Shown here one piece after another: positions 1-5,643 of a stretch of 5,643 nucleotides of DNA. Position numbers and translations under genes: made by a program. Source of the stretch: Chloroflexota bacterium (GTDB lineage Bacteria; Chloroflexota; Dormibacteria; CF-121); contig VBFF01000021.1 of NCBI GenBank assembly GCA_005889285.1, positions 1 to 5,643 of the forward strand, written 5' to 3'. Position 1 is the stretch's first letter, and every line of letters begins with the position of its first letter. The notes beneath the pieces are model-generated. The model saw only the letters and a program-made list of their open reading frames with translations, did no database searches and was not told where the DNA came from.

Positions 1-392
1 TTCTCGATCAATGCCTTGTACTCGCGCGCGAGGACGTGCGACGTCTCGGTCAGTGGGTTGACGTCCTGGGCCGGTTGGGCCAGCACGCGCAGGGCGGTTC
101 CGGTCCCGGCGGCGGCGCTGCCGACCGAGGCCCGATACAGGCCCTGCAGGATCGCGACCTCGATGCCGTTGGGCAGCTTTCGGGAATCCTCCAGCTTGGC
201 GACCGTGCCGAAATTGGCGAAGCGTCCTTCGACGCGGGGCACGAGCAGCACGAGACCGTCGCCCTGCCGGGCGGCAGCGACAGCGGCCTGCGCCTCCTCG
301 CGCTCCAGCGGGATCGTGACCACCATGTTCGGCAGGACGACCCCGTTGTTTAGGGGCAGCAGCGGTATGAAATCGGTTTTTACTTCAGCCAT
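1..392 (-). CDS. lon: Lon protease, N-terminal part (cut by the left edge)
   Basis: ATP-dependent cytosolic serine protease of the Lon (La) family, which degrades misfolded and short-lived regulatory proteins. Only the first 130 codons are in the window; the AAA+ module and the Ser-Lys protease domain lie beyond the left edge. The translation starts MAEVKTDFIPLLPLNNGVVL and continues PNMVVTIPLEREEAQAAV, the typical opening of the Lon substrate-binding domain (LPLLPL..VVLPGM.. pattern). The stretch VAKLEDSRKLPNGIEVAILQ at about residues 65-84 matches the family's second conserved block, and the fragment ends at SHVLAREYKALIE, the usual run into the helical linker. The ATG at 392-390 is chosen because AAGGAG (406-401 on the minus strand) lies 8 nt upstream and the conserved domain begins within ten residues. 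It is downstream of adk on the same strand but separated by 98 nt and a hairpin, so it may have its own promoter. The alternative, a stand-alone Lon-substrate-binding-domain protein, cannot be excluded from the N-terminus alone. Confidence 0.87.
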   Translation of the reverse strand, partial: MAEVKTDFIPLLPLNNGVVLPNMVVTIPLEREEAQAAVAAARQGDGLVLLVPRVEGRFANFGTVAKLEDSRKLPNGIEVAILQGLYRASVGSAAAGTGTALRVLAQPAQDVNPLTETSHVLAREYKALIE

Positions 393-400
393 TGGGTTTT

Positions 401-406
401 CTCCTT
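401..406 (-). promoter_or_regulatory. Ribosome binding site of lon
   Basis: AAGGAG on the minus strand, 8 nt upstream of the lon ATG. This is the strongest Shine-Dalgarno in the leftward block. It supports the 392 start and independent translation initiation of lon. Confidence 0.7.
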
Positions 407-458
407 CGTGTTCTCGCCAGGAACAACCGGTCGAGACCTTAGGTTTATGCCCAAATTA

Positions 459-481
459 GGGCCGGCCAAACGGCACGGCCC
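459..481 (-). terminator. Hairpin between adk and lon, possible intrinsic terminator
   Basis: Read on the minus strand, GGGCCG (481-476) pairs with CGGCCC (464-459). Inside, GCC pairs with GGC around a GTTT loop, with one bulged T. This gives nine G/C-rich pairs starting 9 nt after the adk stop codon. The tract that follows, TAATTT, is only weakly U-rich, so termination may be partial or the structure may instead stabilise the adk mRNA end. Because the stem is symmetric, it would also form in a plus-strand transcript. Confidence 0.45.
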
Positions 482-490
482 CGCGGCTGG

Positions 491-1093
491 TCAGCTGGAG
501 GTTGGTCGGGGATTGCGGGCCTGAGCGGCCCCCACCAGCGGGCGGATGACGTCGTCGATGGCGGCCGCCACCGCCTCCGTTGGCTGAGCCCCATCGATGA
601 GCCTGAGCTTGCCCTCGTCGCGGTAATAGCCGATCAGCGGCGCCGTCTGCTCGAGGAAGACGTCGATCCGGTGGTCGGCGATGTCAGCGCGGTCGTCCTG
701 GCGGTGTCGCTGGCCCAACCGGTCCAGTAGCGACTGCCGGTCGGTCTCGAGATAGAGAACGGCATCTAAAGGCCGCTGCAGCTCGGCGAGCATCGCGTCC
801 AGGGCCTGCGCCTGGGGCAGGGTGCGGGGGAACCCGTCGAGGATGAAGCCCGCCTCGGTGTCGGGTTGGGAGAGGCGCTGCCGGATGATGTCGACGACCA
901 GCTGGTCCGGCACCAGCTCGCCCCGATCGAGATAGGAGCGAATCCGCTGGCCGAGTGGCGTCCCCGCCTCGACCTCCGCCCGCAGGATGTCGCCCGTGGC
1001 GATCGCCGGAAGCCGGTATTTGTCTGTCAGCCTGGCCGCCTGGGTGCCCTTGCCCGAGCCGGGCGGTCCCAGCAGGACGAGGTCAAGAGCCAT
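491..1093 (-). CDS. adk: Adenylate kinase, short-LID form
   Basis: Cytosolic nucleoside monophosphate kinase that interconverts ATP + AMP and 2 ADP. The 200-residue protein carries the P-loop GPPGSGKGTQ at residues 9-18 (K15), the AMP-binding ATGDILR at 32-38 and FILDGFPRTLPQAQ at 83-96. Arginines R38, R90, R125, R131 and R142 correspond to the phosphate-contacting arginines of E. coli Adk. R125 to R131 is only six residues, so the long zinc-type LID insert is absent; this is the short form, as in UMP/CMP-kinase-like Adks. The usual GRxDD after the LID reads HRQDD (130-134). The ATG at 1093-1091 is chosen because the P-loop follows at the normal distance. An in-frame extension to 1213 would run antiparallel to nothing and lie wholly inside the upstream glycosyltransferase gene. 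The start lies 2 nt after that gene's TAG and has no clear Shine-Dalgarno, suggesting translational coupling. Confidence 0.95.
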   Translation of the reverse strand: MALDLVLLGPPGSGKGTQAARLTDKYRLPAIATGDILRAEVEAGTPLGQRIRSYLDRGELVPDQLVVDIIRQRLSQPDTEAGFILDGFPRTLPQAQALDAMLAELQRPLDAVLYLETDRQSLLDRLGQRHRQDDRADIADHRIDVFLEQTAPLIGYYRDEGKLRLIDGAQPTEAVAAAIDDVIRPLVGAAQARNPRPTSS

Positions 1094-1095
1094 GG

Positions 1096-1830
1096 CTATT
1101 TGCAGGGAAAGCCGATGGGCTCGGCGTAGGCGGCGGTGGCGGCCTTCTGGCTGATATAGCCATCGTGCGCCATTTGGGCCAGAACGTTGAACTGTCGAGC
1201 TCGGGCGGAGCATGGATTGCGGTAGAGGTCGTAGTACGACGGTGACTGGGGAAGGCCGGCCAGCATCGACGCCTCCGCCAGGTCCAGCTGGGCCGGGCGG
1301 CGGTGAAAGTAGATCTCAGCCGCCATGCCGATCCCATAGGCGCCATGCCCGTAGTAGACGGCGTTGAAGTAGTTCTCCAGGATCGTGTGCTTGTCGAAGC
1401 GCGCCTCGACTTTCAAGGCGAGCAGCAGGTTTTCCGGCTTGCGCCAGCCATCGTCGTCGTTGTCCATGTACACGACTTTCATCAGTTGCTGGCTGAGCGT
1501 GCTGCCGCCCTGCAGAGCCCGATGCCGGTAGAGATCCGTCAGGACGGCGCGGATCAGCCCCTGGGTATCGATGCCGCTGTGCTGGTAAAAGCGCTCGTCC
1601 TCGATCGCGATCAGCGCCTCACTCAGCTGGTCCGGAATATCGTTGAGGTGGACCCGCGTTCCGCCGTGCTGCTTGAGGATGGCGTCAACGCGCCGGGTCA
1701 TGTCGTCGACCGACGGCGTGACCAGGAGCCCGACGAAGGTGGCGATCCCGAACAGCGCCGGCAAACCCAGGGCCAGGGCGACGATTACGGCAACCACCCG
1801 CTGCCGTCGCGTCCTGGAAGGCCCCCGCAC
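1096..1830 (-). CDS. Monofunctional peptidoglycan glycosyltransferase (GT51)
   Basis: Membrane-anchored glycosyltransferase of family GT51, expected to polymerise lipid II into glycan strands on the outer face of the cytoplasmic membrane. The 244-residue protein has a basic N-terminus (RTRRQR), one hydrophobic anchor at about residues 12-38, and then only the GT51 domain; no transpeptidase domain follows. Family motifs in order are IEDERFYQHSGID (76-88, with general-base Glu E77), GGSTLSQQLMK (108-118), RKPENLLLALKVE (130-142), ILENYFNAVYYGHGAYG (150-166) and LAEASMLAGLPQSP (about 183-196). The glutamate normally at the fifth position of motif III (RKxxE) is Asn134 here, with Glu one residue earlier. 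The start is the GTG at 1830; an in-frame TAG lies 18 nt upstream of it, and no Shine-Dalgarno is visible. A second GTG at residue 12 would remove the basic residues before the anchor, so it is less likely. It is the first gene of the leftward block. Confidence 0.9.
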   Translation of the reverse strand: MRGPSRTRRQRVVAVIVALALGLPALFGIATFVGLLVTPSVDDMTRRVDAILKQHGGTRVHLNDIPDQLSEALIAIEDERFYQHSGIDTQGLIRAVLTDLYRHRALQGGSTLSQQLMKVVYMDNDDDGWRKPENLLLALKVEARFDKHTILENYFNAVYYGHGAYGIGMAAEIYFHRRPAQLDLAEASMLAGLPQSPSYYDLYRNPCSARARQFNVLAQMAHDGYISQKAATAAYAEPIGFPCK

Positions 1831-1836
1831 TGCGGG
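1824..1836. repeat. Perfect 13-nt inverted repeat over the glycosyltransferase start codon
   Basis: CCCGCA-C-TGCGGG on the plus strand. On the minus strand it reads CCCGCAGTGCGGG, with the GTG start codon (1830-1828) at its centre. An RNA hairpin of five pairs with a 3-nt AGT loop is possible, but the loop is tight. The palindrome could also be a small protein-binding site. Short GC palindromes arise easily by chance at this base composition. Confidence 0.4.
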
Positions 1837-1839
1837 ACG

Positions 1840-1845
1840 ATTCTA
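1840..1845 (-). promoter_or_regulatory. Candidate -10 box for the leftward block
   Basis: TAGAAT on the minus strand matches TATAAT at five of six positions and stands out in a GC-rich region. It ends 9 nt before the GTG start of the glycosyltransferase gene. Transcription from it would give almost no 5' leader. No convincing -35 hexamer is seen at 16-18 nt spacing. Confidence 0.35.
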
Positions 1846-1922
1846 GTGTCGCGCCCGGATCCCCGCGACCTGTTCGTGACGCGGCGTCCACGAGTTGGGC
1901 CTGAATTGCCCGCAGCCAGCGG

Positions 1923-1928
1923 TAAAAT
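1923..1928 (+). promoter_or_regulatory. Candidate -10 box for the pdxS operon
   Basis: TAAAAT matches TATAAT at five of six positions. A start point about 7 nt downstream would fall at or near the GTG at 1935, leaving a leader of about 21 nt before the pdxS ATG. The best spaced upstream hexamer, CTGAAT at 1901-1906 (16-nt spacer), matches the -35 consensus poorly. Confidence 0.4.
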
Positions 1929-1939
1929 GATCCTGTGGC

Positions 1940-1945
1940 GGAGGG
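1940..1945 (+). promoter_or_regulatory. Ribosome binding site of pdxS
   Basis: GGAGGG, 10 nt upstream of the ATG at 1956. It favours that ATG over the in-frame GTG at 1935, which has no Shine-Dalgarno before it. Confidence 0.6.
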
Positions 1946-1955
1946 CTCTGGCAGG

Positions 1956-2843
1956 ATGAACGATCGGAAGGGGACCTGGAAGGTCAAGGCCGGGTTGGCC
2001 GAGATGCTCAAGGGTGGCGTCATCATGGACGTCGTTACCGCCGAGCAGGCCAAGATCGCCGAGGACGCCGGCGCGGTCGCGGTAATGGCCCTGGAGCGGG
2101 TGCCCGCCGACATCCGCCGGGAGGGCGGTGTCGCCCGGATGAGCGATCCCGGTCTCATCACCGCCATCATCGAGGCGGTCACGATCCCGGTGATGGCGAA
2201 GTGCCGGATCGGCCATTTCGTCGAGGCGCAGATCCTGGAGTCGCTCGGGGTCGACTACATCGACGAGAGCGAGGTCCTGACCCCGGCCGATGAGGAGCAC
2301 CACATCAACAAGCATGTTTTCAAGGTCCCGTTTGTCTGCGGCTGCCGGGATCTTGGCGAAGCCTTGCGGCGGATTACGGAAGGCGCCGCGATGATCCGCA
2401 CCAAGGGCGAGGCGGGCACCGGCAACGTCGTCGAGGCGGTCCGGCACATGCGAGCGGTGACCGGCGCGATCCGCCAACTGCACGGCGCCGGCCCAGAAGA
2501 ACTCGTCATGGAGGCCAAGCGGATCGGTGCGCCCGCGGACTTGCTGGAAGAGACGGCTCGCCTCGGCCGGCTGCCCGTCGTCAATTTTGCCGCGGGTGGG
2601 ATTGCGACGCCGGCCGATGCGGCTCTCATGATGCAACTGGGTTGTGATGGGATCTTCGTCGGCTCGGGCATCTTCAAGGCAGAAAATCCGTCTGCTCGTG
2701 CCAAGGCGATCGTGGCGGCGACCACGTATTTCGACCGGCCCGACATCCTGGCCGATGCTTCCAAGAGCCTCGGCAAAGCCATGCGGGGGTTGGAGATTGG
2801 GGCGATCCCCCAGGAGGAGCTGCTCGCCGGCAGAGGCTGGTGA
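1956..2843 (+). CDS. pdxS: Pyridoxal 5'-phosphate synthase, synthase subunit PdxS
   Basis: Cytosolic (beta/alpha)8-barrel subunit of the DXP-independent PLP synthase. It condenses ribose 5-phosphate, glyceraldehyde 3-phosphate and ammonia to pyridoxal 5'-phosphate, and assembles as a dodecamer decorated with PdxT. The 295-residue protein matches the family throughout: [20 protein letters not shown] (20-39) includes the conserved Asp at position 25, [13 protein letters not shown] (80-92) carries the substrate-binding lysine K82, and [11 protein letters not shown] (147-157) carries the second lysine K150 that takes over the intermediate. The phosphate-binding [17 protein letters not shown] and GIFVGSGIF segments are also intact. 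The ATG at 1956 is preferred because of its Shine-Dalgarno; the GTG at 1935 would add seven residues (MAEGSGR) outside the conserved fold. The stop codon overlaps the start of pdxT. All key residues are present, so it should be active. Confidence 0.97.
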   Translation: MNDRKGTWKVKAGLAEMLKGGVIMDVVTAEQAKIAEDAGAVAVMALERVPADIRREGGVARMSDPGLITAIIEAVTIPVMAKCRIGHFVEAQILESLGVDYIDESEVLTPADEEHHINKHVFKVPFVCGCRDLGEALRRITEGAAMIRTKGEAGTGNVVEAVRHMRAVTGAIRQLHGAGPEELVMEAKRIGAPADLLEETARLGRLPVVNFAAGGIATPADAALMMQLGCDGIFVGSGIFKAENPSARAKAIVAATTYFDRPDILADASKSLGKAMRGLEIGAIPQEELLAGRGW

Positions 2844-3430
2844 GCGCCGCACGCCGCCGCGTCGGCGTCCTTGCGCTGCAGGGCGACTTCCGCGAACACC
2901 TGGCGGCGCTGCGCGCCTGCGAAGTCGAGGGCGTGGCGATCCGTCTCGCGAGTGACCTCGAGGCGGTCGACGCCCTGATCCTGCCAGGGGGTGAAAGCAC
3001 GACGATGGCGCACCTGATGGAGCCCACGCTGAAGCAGTCGATCCAGCAGCGCGCCGCGGCGGGCATGCCGGTGATGGGGACCTGCGCCGGCATGATCCTG
3101 ATGGCCCGCGAGATCGCGGACGGCCGGCCGGACCAGCAGCCGTTGAAGCTCATGGACATTGACGTCCGCCGCAATGCCTATGGCCGGCAGATCGACAGCT
3201 TCGAAGCCGATATCACGTCGCCGGCGATTGGCGGTTCCGCCCCGGCGGTCTTCATCCGCGCGCCGCAAGTCAGCCAGCACGCACCCGATGTGGAGGAGCT
3301 CGCCCGCCACGGCGACCAGGCCGTCGCCCTCAAGCAGGGAAACCGGCTGGCGCTCGCCTTTCACCCTGAGCTGACGCCCGACCGCCGCTGGCATCAGTAT
3401 TTTCTCTCGCTGAACGGCAAGACGCGATGA
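2840..3430 (+). CDS. pdxT: Pyridoxal 5'-phosphate synthase, glutaminase subunit PdxT
   Basis: Class I glutamine amidotransferase that hydrolyses glutamine and channels the ammonia to the PdxS active site. The 196-residue length is normal for the family. The glutaminase triad is complete: Cys82 in MGTCAGMI (79-86), with His175 and Glu177 in AFHPEL (173-178). LPGGESTTM (48-56) is the conserved oxyanion/substrate loop, [11 protein letters not shown] (10-20) is the N-terminal strand and helix, and [11 protein letters not shown] (112-122) is the conserved motif before the last sheet. The GTG start shares 4 nt with the pdxS stop (GTGA), with only a weak GAGG (2833-2836) upstream, so it is probably translated by coupling to pdxS. 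Equimolar production suits a 12:12 complex. The 3' end overlaps the next gene by 4 nt (ATGA). Confidence 0.97.
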   Translation: MSAARRRVGVLALQGDFREHLAALRACEVEGVAIRLASDLEAVDALILPGGESTTMAHLMEPTLKQSIQQRAAAGMPVMGTCAGMILMAREIADGRPDQQPLKLMDIDVRRNAYGRQIDSFEADITSPAIGGSAPAVFIRAPQVSQHAPDVEELARHGDQAVALKQGNRLALAFHPELTPDRRWHQYFLSLNGKTR

Positions 3431-4434
3431 CGCTCAAGGTCCGCCCGGCGCAGCTGAAGGACCTGGCGGCCATCGAGGCGCTCTACCGGCAGCAGGTGCG
3501 CGAGGCGGAACGCACGCCGCTCAAGCGCCAGTTCGCGTCGACGCGGCTGTGGTTCCTCTTGAACAGCACCTTTGCCTCCATCCTCCCGATTACATCGACG
3601 GCGGACTATGTCTACGTGATGGAAGACGCGCGCCGGCACTCCATCCAGGGCTTCGTTCAGGCCGAGACCGCCGCACTTGGGCCGAACGCCTGGCAGATCC
3701 TCAATCTCTGCCTCAGCCCCGACCTCGACCGCTTCAACGATGGGACGGCGCTTCTCGACCATCTTTTCTATGAAGGCTTGAATCGCGGCGTGACGAAATT
3801 CGTGGTCCGCCTGCCCGTCGATGACCCGGTCGCGGATCTCTTCCGAGCCCGTGGCTTCACCGCCTACGCCACCGAGCACGCCCTGCTCAGTGAGACCGTC
3901 GCGCCAAGGCCGACGCCGGCCCTGTCGGGTTGGCGCCCCATGCGTCGCGACGATGAGCTCGGTCTCTACCTTCTTTATTGCGCGACGACACCGAAGTCCG
4001 TCGCGGCGGTCGAGGCCGCAAACTTCGCCGAGTGGCGCCGCAGTTTTGCCATCGGGCTGCGAGGCGCGCGAGTGCCGCGCCGCGTCGGCCAGCCACGCTT
4101 CGTCGTGGAGCGAGTTCAAGTACTTGGCTGGATGAGCCTCGTCCCCGGCGGCGGAGGCCGTCCGCACACGCTTGGCGTGATGGCAGCGGGACAACCGCCG
4201 GAGTTATGGCCGGCGTTGCTACAACGGTCGCTTGCCTACGTGGCTCAGCATCATCCGGGACCGGTCTGGTGCAGCCTGCGGCATTATGACGAGGCGGGCA
4301 TCCGGCTGCTCCGTGGCGAGGGCTTCGAGGTGATCGCCTCCCAAACGCTGATGGTGCGGGAACTCCCCTTGAAGGTCCCCGCGCGAATGCGGGTAAGAAT
4401 CAAGGACAAGCGACTGGTACCCCAATATGGCTGA
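3427..4434 (+). CDS. Tandem GNAT-fold protein, function unknown
   Basis: A 335-residue protein that appears to hold two GNAT (GCN5-related N-acetyltransferase) folds in a row. The first, about residues 1-156, opens VRPAQLKDLAAIEALYRQ and ends with WQILNLCLSPDLD, an alpha-helical stretch and ADLFRARGFTAYATEHALL, the usual late GNAT strands. The second, about 168-313, opens GWRPMRRDDELGLYLLYC and ends AGIRLLRGEGFEVIASQTLM, the same C-terminal signature. The acetyl-CoA pyrophosphate loop (Q/R-x-x-G-x-G/A) is not recognisable in either half: the equivalent places read DRFNDGTA (101-108) and AAGQPPEL (253-260). It may therefore be a poorly conserved acetyltransferase or a non-catalytic GNAT scaffold. 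No signal peptide or membrane segment is evident. It starts inside the pdxT stop codon and overlaps the following ATPase gene by 8 nt. The substrate is unknown, and a link to PLP or to the ATPase is inference from position only. The GNAT assignment is by pattern, not by a profile search. Confidence 0.7.
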   Translation: MTLKVRPAQLKDLAAIEALYRQQVREAERTPLKRQFASTRLWFLLNSTFASILPITSTADYVYVMEDARRHSIQGFVQAETAALGPNAWQILNLCLSPDLDRFNDGTALLDHLFYEGLNRGVTKFVVRLPVDDPVADLFRARGFTAYATEHALLSETVAPRPTPALSGWRPMRRDDELGLYLLYCATTPKSVAAVEAANFAEWRRSFAIGLRGARVPRRVGQPRFVVERVQVLGWMSLVPGGGGRPHTLGVMAAGQPPELWPALLQRSLAYVAQHHPGPVWCSLRHYDEAGIRLLRGEGFEVIASQTLMVRELPLKVPARMRVRIKDKRLVPQYG

Positions 4435-5643
4435 GGCAATGCAGGAACTGCGGCGATCCACCAACGGTCTCACCGACGCGGATCCGGCTGAGCTCGACCT
4501 GCTCTTTCAGGCGCTGCCGCCGCATCTGAACCGCGCCGTCAAGCGGCTCGATCACCAGGGCCTGCTCCTCGAGGTCGTCCTCGACCTGGGGCGCGAGCCG
4601 GAAGCGCGCTTCCCGGATCACGAGGTCATCCTCGACGATACGGCGGTGACGGCCGAAGACCTCGAGTTCGTCGCCACGCGCGTGGGTTCCTTCGGCGATG
4701 ACAACCGCGCGGGCATCGAGCGGACGCTGCATCGGATTTCCGCCATCCGTAACCGCAGCGGCCAGATCGTCGGTCTCACCTGCCGCGTCGGCCGGGCCAT
4801 AACGGGGACGATCGACATCATCAAGGACATGGTCATCGGCGGAAAGAGCATCCTCTTGCTCGGGCGGCCGGGCATAGGCAAGACGACCATGCTACGCGAG
4901 TGTGCCCGTGTGCTGGCCGACGAGATGAAGAAGCGGGTCGTGATCGTCGATACGTCAAATGAAATTGGCGGCGACGGGGACATCCCCCACCCGGGGATCG
5001 GGCGCTCGCGGCGCATGCAGGTTCGTACACCAGCACTGCAACACGCGGTGATGATCGAGGCGGTCGAGAACCACATGCCGCAGGTCATCGTCATCGACGA
5101 GATTGGCATAGAGCTCGAAGCGGTTGCGGCGCGCACCATCGCCGAGCGCGGCGTCCAGCTCGTTGCGACCGCGCACGGCAACTCGCTGGAAAACCTGCTC
5201 GTCAACCCGACGCTCAACGACCTGCTGGGCGGCATCCAGACCGTGACCCTTTCGGATGAAGAGGCCCGACGCCGTGGTACCCAAAAGTCCGTCCTCGAGC
5301 GCAAGTCGCCCCCGACGTTCGACGTCCTCGTCGAGATCCATGACCGCGATCGGCTCGCCATCCATCAGCCCCTGGCCGAAGTGGTCGACGCGGCCCTGCG
5401 CGGAACGCTGAAGCCGCCGCAGATGCGGATCCGTGGTGCCGACGGCGCCATCGTGGCCCGCATAGCAGAAGCCGCGCCGATGCGAACGGCGGCGGTCCGC
5501 GAGCCGTTGGAAGCGCCGCGATCGCGCAGCCTCCACGAGACGGTTTCGGTCTTTCCCTATGGGGTCAGCCGCAATTACCTGGAGCAGGCGATCAACGAGC
5601 TCAAGGTTCCGATCCGGGTCCAGAACCACATCGAAGACGCCGA
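4427..5643 (+). CDS. Ycf45/SpoIIIAA-like P-loop ATPase (cut by the right edge)
   Basis: The first 405 codons of a RecA/AAA-type ATPase resembling the Ycf45 family of cyanobacteria and plastids and, more distantly, SpoIIIAA of sporulating Firmicutes. An N-terminal region (about 20-130) is followed by Walker A GRPGIGKTT (146-154), the DTSNEIGGDGDIPHPGIGRS segment (175-194), Walker B VIVIDEIG (220-227) and the ATAHGN motif (247-252). SDEEARRRGTQKSVLERK (276-293) with PPTFDVLVEI is a family signature. Near the edge, VFPYGVSRNYLEQAINELKV (375-394) matches the family's post-ATPase domain; the R3H nucleic-acid-binding domain usual in Ycf45 proteins would lie beyond the window and is not seen. The role is unknown; an R3H domain would suggest RNA or single-stranded DNA binding. 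The ATG at 4427 overlaps the upstream stop by 8 nt. An in-frame ATG at 4439 is an alternative; neither has a well-placed Shine-Dalgarno. The frame stays open to the window end. Confidence 0.88.
   Translation, partial: MAEAMQELRRSTNGLTDADPAELDLLFQALPPHLNRAVKRLDHQGLLLEVVLDLGREPEARFPDHEVILDDTAVTAEDLEFVATRVGSFGDDNRAGIERTLHRISAIRNRSGQIVGLTCRVGRAITGTIDIIKDMVIGGKSILLLGRPGIGKTTMLRECARVLADEMKKRVVIVDTSNEIGGDGDIPHPGIGRSRRMQVRTPALQHAVMIEAVENHMPQVIVIDEIGIELEAVAARTIAERGVQLVATAHGNSLENLLVNPTLNDLLGGIQTVTLSDEEARRRGTQKSVLERKSPPTFDVLVEIHDRDRLAIHQPLAEVVDAALRGTLKPPQMRIRGADGAIVARIAEAAPMRTAAVREPLEAPRSRSLHETVSVFPYGVSRNYLEQAINELKVPIRVQNHIEDA

Noticed and set aside
1094..1213. N-terminal extension of adenylate kinase by 40 residues
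   Set aside because: The extension lies inside the glycosyltransferase gene and would place non-conserved Arg-rich sequence before the P-loop. The ATG at 1093 gives the normal family length.
1895..1911. TTGGGC (1895-1900) or TTGCCC (1906-1911) as -35 box for pdxS
   Set aside because: The spacers to TAAAAT at 1923 are 22 and 11 nt, outside the usable range.
1303..1959. Plus-strand open frame (218 codons) opposite the glycosyltransferase gene
   Set aside because: All GT51 motifs are on the minus strand; this frame is its shadow.
1785..2852. Long minus-strand open frame (355 codons) antisense to pdxS
   Set aside because: It lies opposite the fully conserved pdxS. Its translation is rich in Arg, Gly, Asp and His without any recognisable motif, as expected from the complement of a high-GC gene.
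2255..3394. Long minus-strand open frame (379 codons) antisense to pdxS and pdxT
   Set aside because: It covers two certain genes on the other strand and shows no domain or start signal. High GC makes such frames common.
3394..4194. Minus-strand open frame (266 codons) opposite the GNAT gene
   Set aside because: The plus-strand frame has GNAT-like patterning and overlapping starts/stops with its neighbours. This one has low-complexity Arg/Ala/Glu content and no motif.
4618..5629. Two minus-strand open frames opposite the ATPase gene
   Set aside because: The plus strand encodes continuous Walker A, Walker B and family signatures through this whole stretch, and the minus-strand translations have none.

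Overview
This window is a GC-rich, densely packed stretch of a bacterial chromosome. It holds seven protein genes in two divergent blocks, and both edges cut a gene. The gene set is mostly housekeeping: Lon, adenylate kinase, a GT51 peptidoglycan glycosyltransferase and PLP synthase. No mobile element, CRISPR array, tRNA or rRNA was seen. Lineage can only be guessed. High GC, the DXP-independent PdxS/PdxT route, a short-LID adenylate kinase and a Ycf45/SpoIIIAA-type ATPase together point to a Terrabacteria-type organism, for example Chloroflexota or Dormibacterota, rather than a proteobacterium.

Minus-strand block (1-1830, read right to left). A membrane-anchored monofunctional peptidoglycan glycosyltransferase (1830-1096) is followed after 2 nt by adenylate kinase (1093-491). 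A 98-nt gap with a strong hairpin comes next, then the N-terminal 130 residues of Lon protease (392 to the left edge), which has its own good Shine-Dalgarno.

Divergent intergenic region (1831-1955). About 125 bp separate the two blocks. A TATAAT-like hexamer faces each way (TAGAAT leftward, TAAAAT rightward), each only 6-9 nt from a GTG codon. The leftward GTG start sits at the centre of a perfect 13-nt inverted repeat.

Plus-strand block (1956 to the right edge). pdxS, pdxT, a tandem GNAT-like protein and a Ycf45/SpoIIIAA-like P-loop ATPase overlap one another by 4, 4 and 8 nt, so they look like one translationally coupled operon. PdxS and PdxT form the two-subunit PLP synthase: PdxT releases ammonia from glutamine, and PdxS condenses it with ribose 5-phosphate and glyceraldehyde 3-phosphate. 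The last two genes have no evident role in PLP synthesis. Their tight coupling to pdxST, and to each other, is the least explained part of the window.

The points most worth a second look are four. The glycosyltransferase has Asn where motif III normally carries its Glu. The double GNAT protein lacks a recognisable acetyl-CoA loop in both halves. The ATPase belongs to a family known mainly from cyanobacteria/plastids and sporulation. The close spacing of -10-like boxes to start codons raises the possibility of leaderless transcripts.
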